NCBI GenBank assembly: GCA_038209365.1
Contig: JBBQXS010000001.1
Span: 128,274 to 192,273 of the forward strand
Direction: 5' to 3'
DNA from: DASQHW01 sp038209365
GTDB taxonomy: Bacteria > Actinomycetota > Acidimicrobiia > IMCC26256 > PALSA-610
DNA: 64,000 bases
Shown in pieces: positions 8,530 to 16,156 of the stretch (the stretch's first letter is position 1; every line of letters starts with the position of its first letter). The notes beneath the pieces were generated by a model, which worked only from the letters and a program-made list of their open reading frames with translations, searched no databases and was not told the origin of the DNA. Position numbers and translations under genes: made by a program.

Positions 8530-10287
8530 TTACAGATACTGCCCGGTGGTGACGCGCTCGATCTGCCGGCCACCCTTGTCCCTGTCGCCCTCGTTGACGA
8601 TCGTGCGGACGTAGACGATCCGCTCGCCCTTCTTGCCGGAGATCTTCGCCCAGTCGTCGGGGTTCGTGGTGTTCGGCAGGTCCTCGTGCTCGCGGAACTC
8701 CTGCTTGATGGACTCGAGCAGGTCATCGGTGGAGATGCCCCGGTCGCCGCCGGCGATCGTCCGCTTGATCGAGAGCTTCTTCGCGCGTCGCACGATGTTC
8801 TCGATCATGGCGCCCGACGAGAAGTCCTTGAAGTACAAAGTCTCCTTGTCGCCGTTCTGGTACGTCACCTCGAGGAACTTGTTCTCGTCGCCTGTCGCGT
8901 ACATGTCGTCGACGCCCTTGGCGATCATTCGCTGGACGGCCTGCTCGCCGTCGTCACCGGCCGCCTTGAGCTCGCTCCCCGCGATCGGCACGGACGTCGT
9001 GAGGTACTGCGCGAAGATCTGCTTGGCGCTGTCCTCGTCGGGACGCTCGATCTTGATCTTCACATCGAGACGGCCGGGACGCAGGATCGCGGGATCGATG
9101 AGGTCTTCGCGGTTGGAGGCACCGATCACGATCACGTTCTTCAGGGCCTCGACACCATCGATCTCGGCAAGCAGCTGCGGCACGATCGTCGACTCGATGT
9201 CGGAGGAGATGCCCGTGCCGCGCGTACGGAACAGAGAGTCCATCTCGTCGAAGAACACGATGACGGGGTTGCCTTCTTCGCTCTTCTCGCGTGCGCGTTG
9301 GAAGATCAGCCTGATTTGGCGCTCGGTCTCGCCCACGTACTTGTTGAGAAGCTCGGGGCCCTTGATGTTGAGGAAGTAGGACTTCGCGGACGTGTTGCCG
9401 GTCTTCTCGGCCACGCGCTTCGCGAGCGAATTCGCGACGGCCTTCGCGATCAGCGTCTTGCCGCAGCCCGGCGGCCCGTACAGCAAGATGCCCTTGGGCG
9501 GCTGGAGCTCGTGTTCCCTGAACAAGTCGCCGTACAAGTACGGCAGCTCGACCGCGTCCTTGATCATCTCGATCTGCTCGTCGAGTCCACCCACGTCGTC
9601 GTAGGTGATGTCCGGCACCTCTTCGAGGACGAGCTCCTCGACCTCGGGACGCGGCAGCTTCTCGAGCAACAGGCCCGACCGGCCTTCCATCAACAGATGG
9701 TCGCCGGCCCGCAGCTTCGTCCCGAGCAACTCCTCGGCAAGCTCGCACACGCGCTCTTCGTCGGCGCGGCCGATGACCAGCGCGCGCGTGCGGTCCTCGA
9801 GCAGCTCCTTGAAGGTGACGACTTCGCCCGCGAGATCGGCGCTGCGCGCCAGCACGACGTTCAACGACTCGTTGAGCACGACCTCCTGGCCGCGTTTGAG
9901 CTCACCGATCTCGATCTCGGGGTGCAGCGCGACGCGCATCTTGCGACCGGCGGTGAAGATGTCGACGGTGCCGTCGTCGTTCGTGCCGAGATAGGTGCCG
10001 TATGCCGAGGGCGGCATCGTGAGCTTCTCGACCTCCTCGCGCAGCGCGGCGATGTGCTCGCGCGCTTCTCGCAGCGTTGCCGAGAGCTTCTCGTTCTGGG
10101 AGACGGCCTGGGCGAGCTGGCCCTTGGTCTCGAGCAAGCGCTCCTCGAGCGTGCGGACGCGCTTCGGTGCGTCTTGCAGCCGGCGCCGGAGGACCACTAC
10201 CTCTTCCTCGAGGCCTTTGATCATCTCTTGGAGCTGGTCGACCTGAGCCTCGTACTCGGTCAGCCGTCGCTCGTGCTCGGAAGCCAT
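8530..10287 (-). CDS. mpa: Proteasome-associated AAA ATPase Mpa/ARC
   Basis: Hexameric ATPase that binds pupylated proteins, unfolds them and feeds the 20S core. 585 residues: N-terminal coiled coil (about 1-90) that recruits Pup, two OB-fold regions (about 95-215), and an AAA module with Walker A GPPGCGKT at 271-278 and Walker B IVFFDEMD near 343-350. It ends in GQYL, the tail that docks into PrcA and opens the gate. ATG 10287 is chosen over an upstream in-frame ATG because GAGGAGG lies 10 bases before it and the coiled coil begins there. Confidence 0.96.
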   Translation of the reverse strand: MASEHERRLTEYEAQVDQLQEMIKGLEEEVVVLRRRLQDAPKRVRTLEERLLETKGQLAQAVSQNEKLSATLREAREHIAALREEVEKLTMPPSAYGTYLGTNDDGTVDIFTAGRKMRVALHPEIEIGELKRGQEVVLNESLNVVLARSADLAGEVVTFKELLEDRTRALVIGRADEERVCELAEELLGTKLRAGDHLLMEGRSGLLLEKLPRPEVEELVLEEVPDITYDDVGGLDEQIEMIKDAVELPYLYGDLFREHELQPPKGILLYGPPGCGKTLIAKAVANSLAKRVAEKTGNTSAKSYFLNIKGPELLNKYVGETERQIRLIFQRAREKSEEGNPVIVFFDEMDSLFRTRGTGISSDIESTIVPQLLAEIDGVEALKNVIVIGASNREDLIDPAILRPGRLDVKIKIERPDEDSAKQIFAQYLTTSVPIAGSELKAAGDDGEQAVQRMIAKGVDDMYATGDENKFLEVTYQNGDKETLYFKDFSSGAMIENIVRRAKKLSIKRTIAGGDRGISTDDLLESIKQEFREHEDLPNTTNPDDWAKISGKKGERIVYVRTIVNEGDRDKGGRQIERVTTGQYL

Positions 10288-10297
10288 TGAGCGACCA

Positions 10298-10304
10298 CCT
10301 CCTC
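10298..10304 (-). promoter_or_regulatory. Shine-Dalgarno sequence of mpa/arc
   Basis: GAGGAGG on the minus strand, 10 bases before ATG 10287. It fixes the start and shows that this gene, unlike its neighbours, has a leadered mRNA. Confidence 0.7.
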
Positions 10305-10390
10305 GGTCGATGGCGACCCTAGTCCTGCGTTCAGGCCCAACTGTGCGCATCCGATACGTTGCCGAGAGTTCCCCGTTGCGCTGGATTTGT

Positions 10391-10402
10391 CACTCGTGAG
10401 TG
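10391..10402. promoter_or_regulatory. Short inverted repeat upstream of the ferredoxin gene
   Basis: CACTC-GT-GAGTG, followed at once by an AT-rich GATAAAT stretch, in the 192-base gap between divergent mpa/arc and the ferredoxin gene. It could be an operator overlapping a promoter, but no clear -35 is visible. Confidence 0.25.
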
Positions 10403-10479
10403 TGATAAATTCCCGCCCTACGGGTAGCCCCGCCGACAAGTTCTTCTCGACTTCCGGCACGGAAAGGTGAGGACACCGC

Positions 10480-10716
10480 ATGAAGGTCTGGATCGACCAG
10501 GATCTCTGCACCGGCGACGGCTTGTGCGAGGAGATCGCGCCCTCCGTCTTCACGCTGCTGGACGACGGCCTCGCATACGTCAAGGAAGCCGACAAGGTGT
10601 TCTCGGATCCGGGTGGGGCCGAGGGACTCGCCAATATCCCGGACGGCATGCTCGACGCCGTGGTGGAGTCCGCCGAGGAATGCCCCGGCGAGTGCATCTT
10701 CATCGAAGCCGAGTAG
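10480..10716 (+). CDS. Ferredoxin, 3Fe-4S type
   Basis: 78-residue acidic electron carrier. Cysteines are Cys10, Cys16, Cys68 and Cys72: the C-x5-C start and later C-P pattern is that of the small [3Fe-4S] ferredoxins that serve cytochromes P450 in actinobacteria, with CP at 68-69. Cys72 is an additional cysteine near the C-terminus. A GGTGAGG-like ribosome-binding site lies about 8 bases before the ATG. It is divergent from mpa/arc; no P450 gene is nearby, so the partner is unknown. Confidence 0.88.
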   Translation: MKVWIDQDLCTGDGLCEEIAPSVFTLLDDGLAYVKEADKVFSDPGGAEGLANIPDGMLDAVVESAEECPGECIFIEAE

Positions 10717-10726
10717 CCGTACAGCC

Positions 10727-11899
10727 TCACTCGACGAGGCATCTCCCGGTGTCGACCGGGTCGTTGCGGCCCTGCGCCGCCGCAAGAACCGGACGCACCT
10801 CGGCGTCTGTGAGCGCGTAACCGGTCGCCGTCCGGCCCGGGTCGATGGCGAACGCGACGCCGATGACGTCGCCCCTCGTGTCGACGAACGGTCCGCCCGA
10901 GTCGCCGGGTTTGAGCGCGGCTGCGAGCACGTACACGTGCCGGCGGCTCGACCCGGTGCGGTAGATGTCGGTGCCCACCGCGAGGATCTCCTCGCCCACC
11001 CTGGCGGGCGACGCGGCGAGCGCGCCGCCGCCGGGATATCCGTAGACCGCCCCGCGGTCGCCTTTGAACCCCGCGGCCAACGGCAGCGGCGACGCGTCGA
11101 GTCCCGGCACCGACAACACCGCGAGGTCGCGCAGCGGGTCGAAGGCGATCACGGTCGCGTCGAGGGTGTTGCCCCGCGGGTCGTCGACCGTCGTGGCGTC
11201 CTCACCGGCGACAACGTGCGCGTTGGTCACGACGAGACCGGGCGACGCGACCCACCCACTCCCCTCCTGGATCTGGCGGCACGCGTGTCCGCTGACCTTC
11301 ACGACCGACGCGCGCGCCCGGGAATCGACCGCCGGTCCGAGCTTCGCGGCCGGCGGGCGGCCCGGGTTGGGCGGGTCGTCGAGCCGGCCCAGCGCCGACG
11401 GGTACGGCGCATCCGAGATCGACCGGCCCCAGGCGGAGAAGCGCGCCGGCTGCTCCGGACCCCACCGCTGGATCGCCTCGACGACGAAGGAGTCGCGGGC
11501 CATGCGCGCCGGCCAGCCCTTGGCCGTCGCGAGCGACGGAATCACCATCCAGACGAGGATCAGCACGCCGAGCGCGCCGACGGCCGCGCCCGTGAGCCGG
11601 TCCCAGAGAGGCAACGGGTCGCGCATCGGCACCACGCGGTGGACGAGCAAGCCGAGCGCCAGGCCCACGGCCTGGCCGATCGTCGCGACGAGCACGAGGA
11701 AGAGCAGCGCGACGGTGACGCGATCGTCGGCGGTGGCGCCCCCGAACGCGGTGACGATGCGGGGCAGGAACCGCACGGCGATCACGAGCGCGAGCGCGAC
11801 GCCGGCCCACGCGAACACGCGTGCGATGAAACCGAGTCGCCAGCCGCCGAAGGCCGCACCCACCGCCACGACGAGTATTGCGACGTCGAGCAGGTTCAT
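10727..11899 (-). CDS. marP: MarP-like membrane serine protease (CvpA plus trypsin-like domain)
   Basis: 390-residue protein. The N-terminal third is a CvpA/colicin V production-type membrane domain with about four hydrophobic helices. The C-terminal half is a trypsin-like protease with catalytic His in TNAHVVA, Asp in DPLRDLAVL and Ser in KPGDSGGPF. This architecture is that of mycobacterial MarP, a periplasmic protease needed for acid and oxidative stress survival. ATG 11899 overlaps the trmI stop by 4 bases. The GDSGG loop and a cysteine pair (HAC near the domain start, RCLVE at the end) could support redox control as in MarP. Confidence 0.9.
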   Translation of the reverse strand: MNLLDVAILVVAVGAAFGGWRLGFIARVFAWAGVALALVIAVRFLPRIVTAFGGATADDRVTVALLFLVLVATIGQAVGLALGLLVHRVVPMRDPLPLWDRLTGAAVGALGVLILVWMVIPSLATAKGWPARMARDSFVVEAIQRWGPEQPARFSAWGRSISDAPYPSALGRLDDPPNPGRPPAAKLGPAVDSRARASVVKVSGHACRQIQEGSGWVASPGLVVTNAHVVAGEDATTVDDPRGNTLDATVIAFDPLRDLAVLSVPGLDASPLPLAAGFKGDRGAVYGYPGGGALAASPARVGEEILAVGTDIYRTGSSRRHVYVLAAALKPGDSGGPFVDTRGDVIGVAFAIDPGRTATGYALTDAEVRPVLAAAQGRNDPVDTGRCLVE

Positions 11900-12675
11900 T
11901 CGGGTGCGAGCAGCCGCGCGACCGTGAGAAATCCGGTATGAGCGACCATGCGGTGGTCGGGCCGAATCGACTGGCCCTCGACATGCCAACCCCGCTGCAG
12001 CACCTCGAGCGTCTCCACCATGCCGAACGGCGCGGCCGCGATCTCCTCGCGCAACCGACCAACCTGCAAGATCGTCGGCAGGTACGCGCAGAGGATCCCG
12101 CCCGGACGCATCGCCTCCATTGCGTGCTTCACGACCCGCCAAGGCTCCGGCAGGTCCAGGATGACGCGATCGACATCCCGCGCGTCGATGCCCTCGTAGA
12201 CGTCGCGCACCTGCACGTCGAGTGGCACATCGTCGCCGAGGAACGCTTTGACGTTTCGGATCGCCCGCTGCGCGAAGTCGTCGCGGATCTCATAACCCGT
12301 CACGCTGCCGGTCGGCCCGATCGCGCGCAGCAGCGCGGTCGTGAGCGCGCCGGAACCGACTCCGGACTCGAGGATCCGGGCGCCGGGAAACACGTCGGCG
12401 AGGATGAGGATCGGCCCGATGTCCTTGGGATAGATGACCTGCGCGCCACGCGGCATCTCCAGCACGTACTCGGCGAGTGTCGGTCGTACGGCCGTGAGGC
12501 GGGCACCCCGCGTCGTGCGTACGGTCAATCCCTCGGGCTCTCCGATGAGATCGTCGTGTCGCACGATTCCGGCGTGTGTATGGAACTCGCCGCCGGCCGC
12601 GAGCGTGATCAGATGGCGGCGCTTCCGGTTGTCGACGAGCAACACGCGGTCGCCCACGCCGAATATGCCGCTCAC
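11896..12675 (-). CDS. trmI: tRNA (adenine-58-N1)-methyltransferase TrmI
   Basis: 259-residue SAM-dependent enzyme that makes m1A58 in the T-loop of tRNA. The N-terminal beta domain (GVGDRVLLVDNRKRRHLITL) precedes a Rossmann methyltransferase with motif I ESGVGSGALTTALL and the catalytic-region motif VILDLPEPW. It is found beside mpa/arc in many actinobacteria. Here it is sandwiched with 4-base overlaps between ttuA and marP; TtuA also acts on the tRNA T-loop (position 54), so the two may modify the same arm. Confidence 0.95.
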   Translation of the reverse strand: MSGIFGVGDRVLLVDNRKRRHLITLAAGGEFHTHAGIVRHDDLIGEPEGLTVRTTRGARLTAVRPTLAEYVLEMPRGAQVIYPKDIGPILILADVFPGARILESGVGSGALTTALLRAIGPTGSVTGYEIRDDFAQRAIRNVKAFLGDDVPLDVQVRDVYEGIDARDVDRVILDLPEPWRVVKHAMEAMRPGGILCAYLPTILQVGRLREEIAAAPFGMVETLEVLQRGWHVEGQSIRPDHRMVAHTGFLTVARLLAPE

Positions 12676-13631
12676 GGCGCGTTCCGGAGCGGAATCGGTT
12701 CTCCCACGGCCCGGGCGCGCAGCCGGCAGAACGCACAGATCGCGTCGCTTCCTCGCCCGGCGGCGTGCTTCTCACCCGGGGTCGGTGCGCCGCACACGGC
12801 ACACGGGGAGAGCCCGTGGCGCTCTTCGGCCGCATCGGCGGCGAACCGGGCGTGGGCCCGATCGAAGAACCCGGCGACGAACGCGCCCTTCGATCCCGGC
12901 GAGCGCTCTTCGATCGCGTTGAGCGCCTCCTTGTAACCGAGGTGCCGGTTGCCCGCCGCCATCGGGCATTCCTCGACGATGTAGTCGATGCCGTGCAGGA
13001 CGCAGTACGCGGCGAGCTCGCGTTCGCCGAGCCGGACCAGGGGCTTCACCTTGCGCGCGAAGCCGGGCGCCTGCGGCAGCACGGGATACTGGCGCCCGAG
13101 GTAGCCGGCCTCCCATCGCAGCACGTTGCCGAAGAGGACCGCCGCCTCGTCGTCGAGGTTGTGGCCGGTCGCCAGCACGTCGTAACCGTGATCGATCGCG
13201 GCCTGATTGAAGATGTGTCGCTTCGAGAGGCCGCACGCGGAGCACGGTGTCCGCTTGGCGGCACGCGACCCGTCGGGAACGTCGAAGCCGTGCGTCGCGC
13301 GTAGATCGACTTCGAGCAGCTTCCAGTCGTGCGCTTGTGCGAATGCGCGGGCGTGCTGTCCGGACGCGTCGGAATAGTCGCCGATGCCGAGACCGACGTA
13401 CAGGCCGTCCGCCTCGTAGCCGAGCGTCTGGAGCAGATGCCACAAGCCGAGCGAGTCCTTGCCGCCGGACACCGCCACGAGGACGCGCTCGCCGTCGCCG
13501 ATCATGTCGTACTCGTCGACGGCACGCCGCACCTGCTCGCCGCAGTGGTGAAAGAAGCAGTCGCGACAGAATCCGGCGTTGTGGCGCCGGAGCTCGATCA
13601 CCGCCGGCTCGCGACACCGCCGGCATTTCAC
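12672..13631 (-). CDS. ttuA: TtuA-family tRNA 2-thiolation enzyme
   Basis: 319-residue ATP-pyrophosphatase of the TtuA/Ncs6 group. An N-terminal zinc finger (Cys3, Cys6, Cys22, Cys25), PP-loop SGGKDS near residues 55-60, the CSACG pair plus a later Cys in VEECPMA that match the three [4Fe-4S] ligands of TtuA, and a C-terminal zinc finger (CAVCG, CAFC). In Thermus TtuA thiolates ribothymidine 54 of tRNA, using thiocarboxylated TtuB. The start is GTG 13631. The ThiS-like gene directly upstream is the natural sulfur donor. The modified position here is inferred, not shown. Confidence 0.87.
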   Translation of the reverse strand: MKCRRCREPAVIELRRHNAGFCRDCFFHHCGEQVRRAVDEYDMIGDGERVLVAVSGGKDSLGLWHLLQTLGYEADGLYVGLGIGDYSDASGQHARAFAQAHDWKLLEVDLRATHGFDVPDGSRAAKRTPCSACGLSKRHIFNQAAIDHGYDVLATGHNLDDEAAVLFGNVLRWEAGYLGRQYPVLPQAPGFARKVKPLVRLGERELAAYCVLHGIDYIVEECPMAAGNRHLGYKEALNAIEERSPGSKGAFVAGFFDRAHARFAADAAEERHGLSPCAVCGAPTPGEKHAAGRGSDAICAFCRLRARAVGEPIPLRNAP

Positions 13632-13662
13632 TTGGTCGCACTCGCGTTCACCGCGTCATGCA

Positions 13663-13863
13663 TCATGCCGCACCGCCGGAGACGACGGGTCGGATCTCGA
13701 TGACGTCGTCCTCGGTAAGACGCTCGTCGTGCGTCGCGAGCGTGTCGTTGCGGATCACGAGCACCGACTCGGCCACGACGTCGAGATCACGAAGCAGCTG
13801 GCCGACGTTGTTGGGGGCCGGCAGGTCGAGCTCTCGCTTGGGGTTGCGGAGTAGCACCTTCAT
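13663..13863 (-). CDS. ThiS/MoaD-family sulfur carrier, TtuB-like
   Basis: 66-residue ubiquitin-fold protein of the ThiS/MoaD family, beginning MKVLLRNPKRELDL and ending VVSGGAA. These carriers are activated at a C-terminal Gly-Gly to a thiocarboxylate. Here the di-glycine is followed by two alanines, so either the tail is trimmed first or this branch uses a different end. Its place directly before ttuA, sharing one transcription unit, points to a TtuB role. ATG 13863 follows TATCCT by 10 bases. Confidence 0.82.
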   Translation of the reverse strand: MKVLLRNPKRELDLPAPNNVGQLLRDLDVVAESVLVIRNDTLATHDERLTEDDVIEIRPVVSGGAA

Positions 13864-13873
13864 GGGCGCAGCC

Positions 13874-13879
13874 AGGATA
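13874..13879 (-). promoter_or_regulatory. -10 box of a probable leaderless promoter (ttuB-ttuA-trmI-marP)
   Basis: TATCCT on the minus strand, 10 bases before the sulfur-carrier ATG. The four genes downstream are tightly linked. Confidence 0.5.
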
Positions 13880-13892
13880 GGCGGTACAAGTT

Positions 13893-14099
13893 TTACTTGA
13901 CCCGTCGGCGGGCGATGATCTCGAAGGTGTCGCCGGGCTTGATCGCCGTGCGATACAGGACGTCTTCGTCATCACGTGCGAGGCGACGGAGGATACGGAC
14001 ACCGCCCGTCACGACACCGACGACCAGCCACCCGCGTGAGCCTGACATCCCGCGCCGGAGGCCGGTCCCCGTGAGGCGGCGCAGCAAGGCTTCGAACAT
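13893..14099 (-). CDS. Small basic protein of unknown function
   Basis: 68 residues, arginine-rich, with a hydrophobic stretch in the middle (GWLVVGVVTGGVRIL) and a C-terminal region ending RTAIKPGDTFEIIARRRVK. I do not recognise it with certainty. It is the third of three small genes (14342-14665, 14112-14345, 13893-14099) that look like a conserved actinobacterial set encoding a holin-like membrane protein and companions. Start ATG 14099; spacing to the previous stop is 12 bases. Confidence 0.6.
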   Translation of the reverse strand: MFEALLRRLTGTGLRRGMSGSRGWLVVGVVTGGVRILRRLARDDEDVLYRTAIKPGDTFEIIARRRVK

Positions 14100-14111
14100 C
14101 GTGTCTCGCCC

Positions 14112-14345
14112 TCAGATCCGTTTGATCTCGAGGACCATCTGGCGCTTCCTGCCCTTGCGCTTCCCGAACCAGTACGCGACGACGATGGTGACGACCGCGA
14201 CGCCGACGGCGACCGCAATCGCAGGCACCTTGACCTCTTCCACGCGTTCGTCGACCTCGCCGCGGAGCTCGCGCAGCTTCGCCTCGATGTCCTCGCGGGT
14301 CACGTTCGCGGGTGGCTTCTCGAGCGTCTTCGAGCGCTTGCTCAT
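14112..14345 (-). CDS. Small single-span membrane protein
   Basis: 77 residues: a charged N-terminal half with a predicted coil (DIEAKLRELRGEVDERVEEV), a transmembrane helix at about residues 43-62, and a very basic tail (GKRKGRKR). This layout resembles DUF3618-type proteins, which often accompany Phage_holin_3_6 genes in actinobacteria, but the match is by pattern only. ATG 14345 overlaps the upstream stop by 4 bases (ATGA), so the two are coupled. Confidence 0.62.
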   Translation of the reverse strand: MSKRSKTLEKPPANVTREDIEAKLRELRGEVDERVEEVKVPAIAVAVGVAVVTIVVAYWFGKRKGRKRQMVLEIKRI

Positions 14346-14665
14346 GTCTTTCTCCTGCCGCTCGTCTTGCGTCTGCCGCGCGCCATCCATGCCAGGCCGG
14401 CGATCACGAATGAGCCGAGCACGACGATCGCGTAGGGCACCCAAGACCAGTTCCCGGTGAGGTGCGGGTGCGTCTCCTCCTGAAGCGCGCGCAGGGCGCC
14501 GATGGCAAGGAACACGACCCCCGTTCCCAACAGGAGCGAGCCGGCGATGCCGTATGCGACGTAGCGCGCGAGGCCCTTCAGGGGCTCGACGGTCTCTTGC
14601 TTCGCGTACTCGACGACGAGCTCTCGAAGCTCGCGGATCGTCTGCTGCGGATTTTCGGACAACAC
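14342..14665 (-). CDS. Holin-superfamily-III-like membrane protein (Phage_holin_3_6 type)
   Basis: 107-residue protein with an amphipathic N-terminal segment (TIRELRELVVEYAKQE) and two transmembrane helices (about 35-57 and 71-92), ending in a basic tail. The pattern fits the putative actinobacterial holin-X family, which is chromosomal and not obviously phage-related. GTG 14665 is chosen because AAGGGG lies just upstream; there are no other phage genes here. Function unknown. Confidence 0.65.
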   Translation of the reverse strand: MLSENPQQTIRELRELVVEYAKQETVEPLKGLARYVAYGIAGSLLLGTGVVFLAIGALRALQEETHPHLTGNWSWVPYAIVVLGSFVIAGLAWMARGRRKTSGRRKT

Positions 14666-14730
14666 CCACCCCTTCGGGAACCGGCGGAGGAGTCTCGCCG
14701 TGCGTCCTACCCCGGTGCAAGAGGAAGACG

Positions 14731-14772
14731 ACAGCGCAGCGACCGGAGGGGAGCGGAGCGTGGAGTCGACCC
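14731..14772. repeat. Purine-rich intergenic segment with GAGCGGAGCG motif
   Basis: Within the 142-base gap between the holin-like gene and dacB. The strand shown is rich in A and G with repeated AGCG/GAGCG words, similar in style to segments at 51556-51586 and 59871-59939. No ORF or hairpin explains it. Confidence 0.3.
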
Positions 14773-14807
14773 GTAAGAGGTGCGTGGGCATCCGGTTGGC
14801 GGGGGCA

Positions 14808-16154
14808 TCACGGTGGCGGCACGAGCTCCGCGGTGTTGGCGGAATCCGGATATCGGGCGACCGCATGCGCGATGTCGTCCTGCAGCTGCCCGCCGGCCGC
14901 GGTCGAGAAGTTGCCGTTCGCGACGAAGGCGAACCACGGGCGCGGCCCGGCATCGATGGTGCCGGACAGGCTCACGACGCCGTTGATCGACCCCGTCTTG
15001 GCCCTGAGCACGCCGCTGAGGGGATCGCCGAGAAAGCGCAGCGCCAAGGTCCCGGTTCGGCCCGCGACGGGGAGACCGCGATCCATGGCCGCGAACTTCG
15101 CTCGATCCGTCAATGCGAGGACGCGCAGCAGCGCGTCGCAGGTGACTCGGTCGTCGGGCGCGAGCCCGGATCCATCGTGCAGTGTCACTCCGGCCGCGGG
15201 CACACCGAGCGATGTGAGCGCGCCGACGACGGCGCTCGTCCCGGCGGTGGTGGTCCCGGTCTTCGAGGTCGCGACGCCGAGCTCGCGTGTCACGATCTCG
15301 GCCGTGTAGTTGTTGCTCGTGGTGAGCATCTCCTCGACGATGGCGGAGAGCGGCGGTGAATCGACATGCGCGATCTCCTGCGCGTTCGCCGGTGCGATCG
15401 CGTGACTCGGTGCGCCCGCGATCGTCACGCCGTGAGCGCGCATGAGCTCTTGGAAGCGCGTGCCCGTGAGCAGCGCCGGATCACTCGCCGGCGTGCGGAG
15501 GATCGGGTTGACGAAGCCACCGTCGACGGAGAGTGCGCCGAGCGGGCCGACGTCGCCGTCGGTCACGTAGTTCCGCTTCCAGTCCGCCACGACGCGAGCC
15601 GAATCGAATCGCGAGTCGTCGACGAGCAACGATCCTGTGATCCGTTGACCGCTCGCGACGACGGCGCGCGCCAGATCGTCGAGCTGCGTGACCGCTCCGG
15701 GCCGCGCAATGCCGCTCGAGAGCATCGGGTCACCGCCCCCCACGAGCACCAGGTTGCCGTCGGTGTCGAGCACCGCGCGCGTCGTGAACCGGTAGTCGGG
15801 ACCGAGGATGTCGAGTGCCGCGGCGGCGGTGAGCAGCTTGGCGTTCGATGCAGGAACGAGTGGAGTATCGGCGTTGACGCGGGCGAGCGCGCCTGACGCG
15901 TCGTCGACCGCGACGCATGCGTCGAACGGCGTTGCGATCGCGCTGAGCGCCTGTTGGAGGCGCGCGCGTCCGAGCGCCGCGACGAAGAGCTGCGGCACGC
16001 GCCGCGGCGACAACAGTGGTGTGCGTGCGGGCGCGTCCACCGGCGTCGCAGCGGCCCGTTCGCCGGTCGGGCGCGCGACCAACACCAGCGCGAGCGCGCC
16101 CGCTGCGCACAACAGGGCCATGAGCCGCAGCACGGTGCGGCCACGGCGATTCAA
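14808..16154 (-). CDS. dacB: D-alanyl-D-alanine carboxypeptidase/endopeptidase, PBP4 type
   Basis: Peptidase S13 (PBP4/DacB) enzyme that trims or cleaves peptidoglycan cross-links outside the membrane. About 448 residues: basic N-terminus, signal anchor (ALLCAAGALALVLVA), then the penicillin-binding domain with SxxK as PASNAK, SxN as TSNNY and KTG as RAKTGS. TTG 16154 gives a positively charged n-region and starts 3 bases after the upstream stop; GTG 16133 and ATG 16121 are alternatives. It follows the acyl-CoA synthetase gene, with which no functional link is evident. Confidence 0.9.
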   Translation of the reverse strand: MNRRGRTVLRLMALLCAAGALALVLVARPTGERAAATPVDAPARTPLLSPRRVPQLFVAALGRARLQQALSAIATPFDACVAVDDASGALARVNADTPLVPASNAKLLTAAAALDILGPDYRFTTRAVLDTDGNLVLVGGGDPMLSSGIARPGAVTQLDDLARAVVASGQRITGSLLVDDSRFDSARVVADWKRNYVTDGDVGPLGALSVDGGFVNPILRTPASDPALLTGTRFQELMRAHGVTIAGAPSHAIAPANAQEIAHVDSPPLSAIVEEMLTTSNNYTAEIVTRELGVATSKTGTTTAGTSAVVGALTSLGVPAAGVTLHDGSGLAPDDRVTCDALLRVLALTDRAKFAAMDRGLPVAGRTGTLALRFLGDPLSGVLRAKTGSINGVVSLSGTIDAGPRPWFAFVANGNFSTAAGGQLQDDIAHAVARYPDSANTAELVPPP

Positions 16155-16156
16155 CC

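Noticed and set aside
14342..14665. Prophage remnant suggested by the holin-like gene
   Set aside because: No other phage genes, att-like repeats or composition change; this holin family is a usual chromosomal component in actinobacteria.
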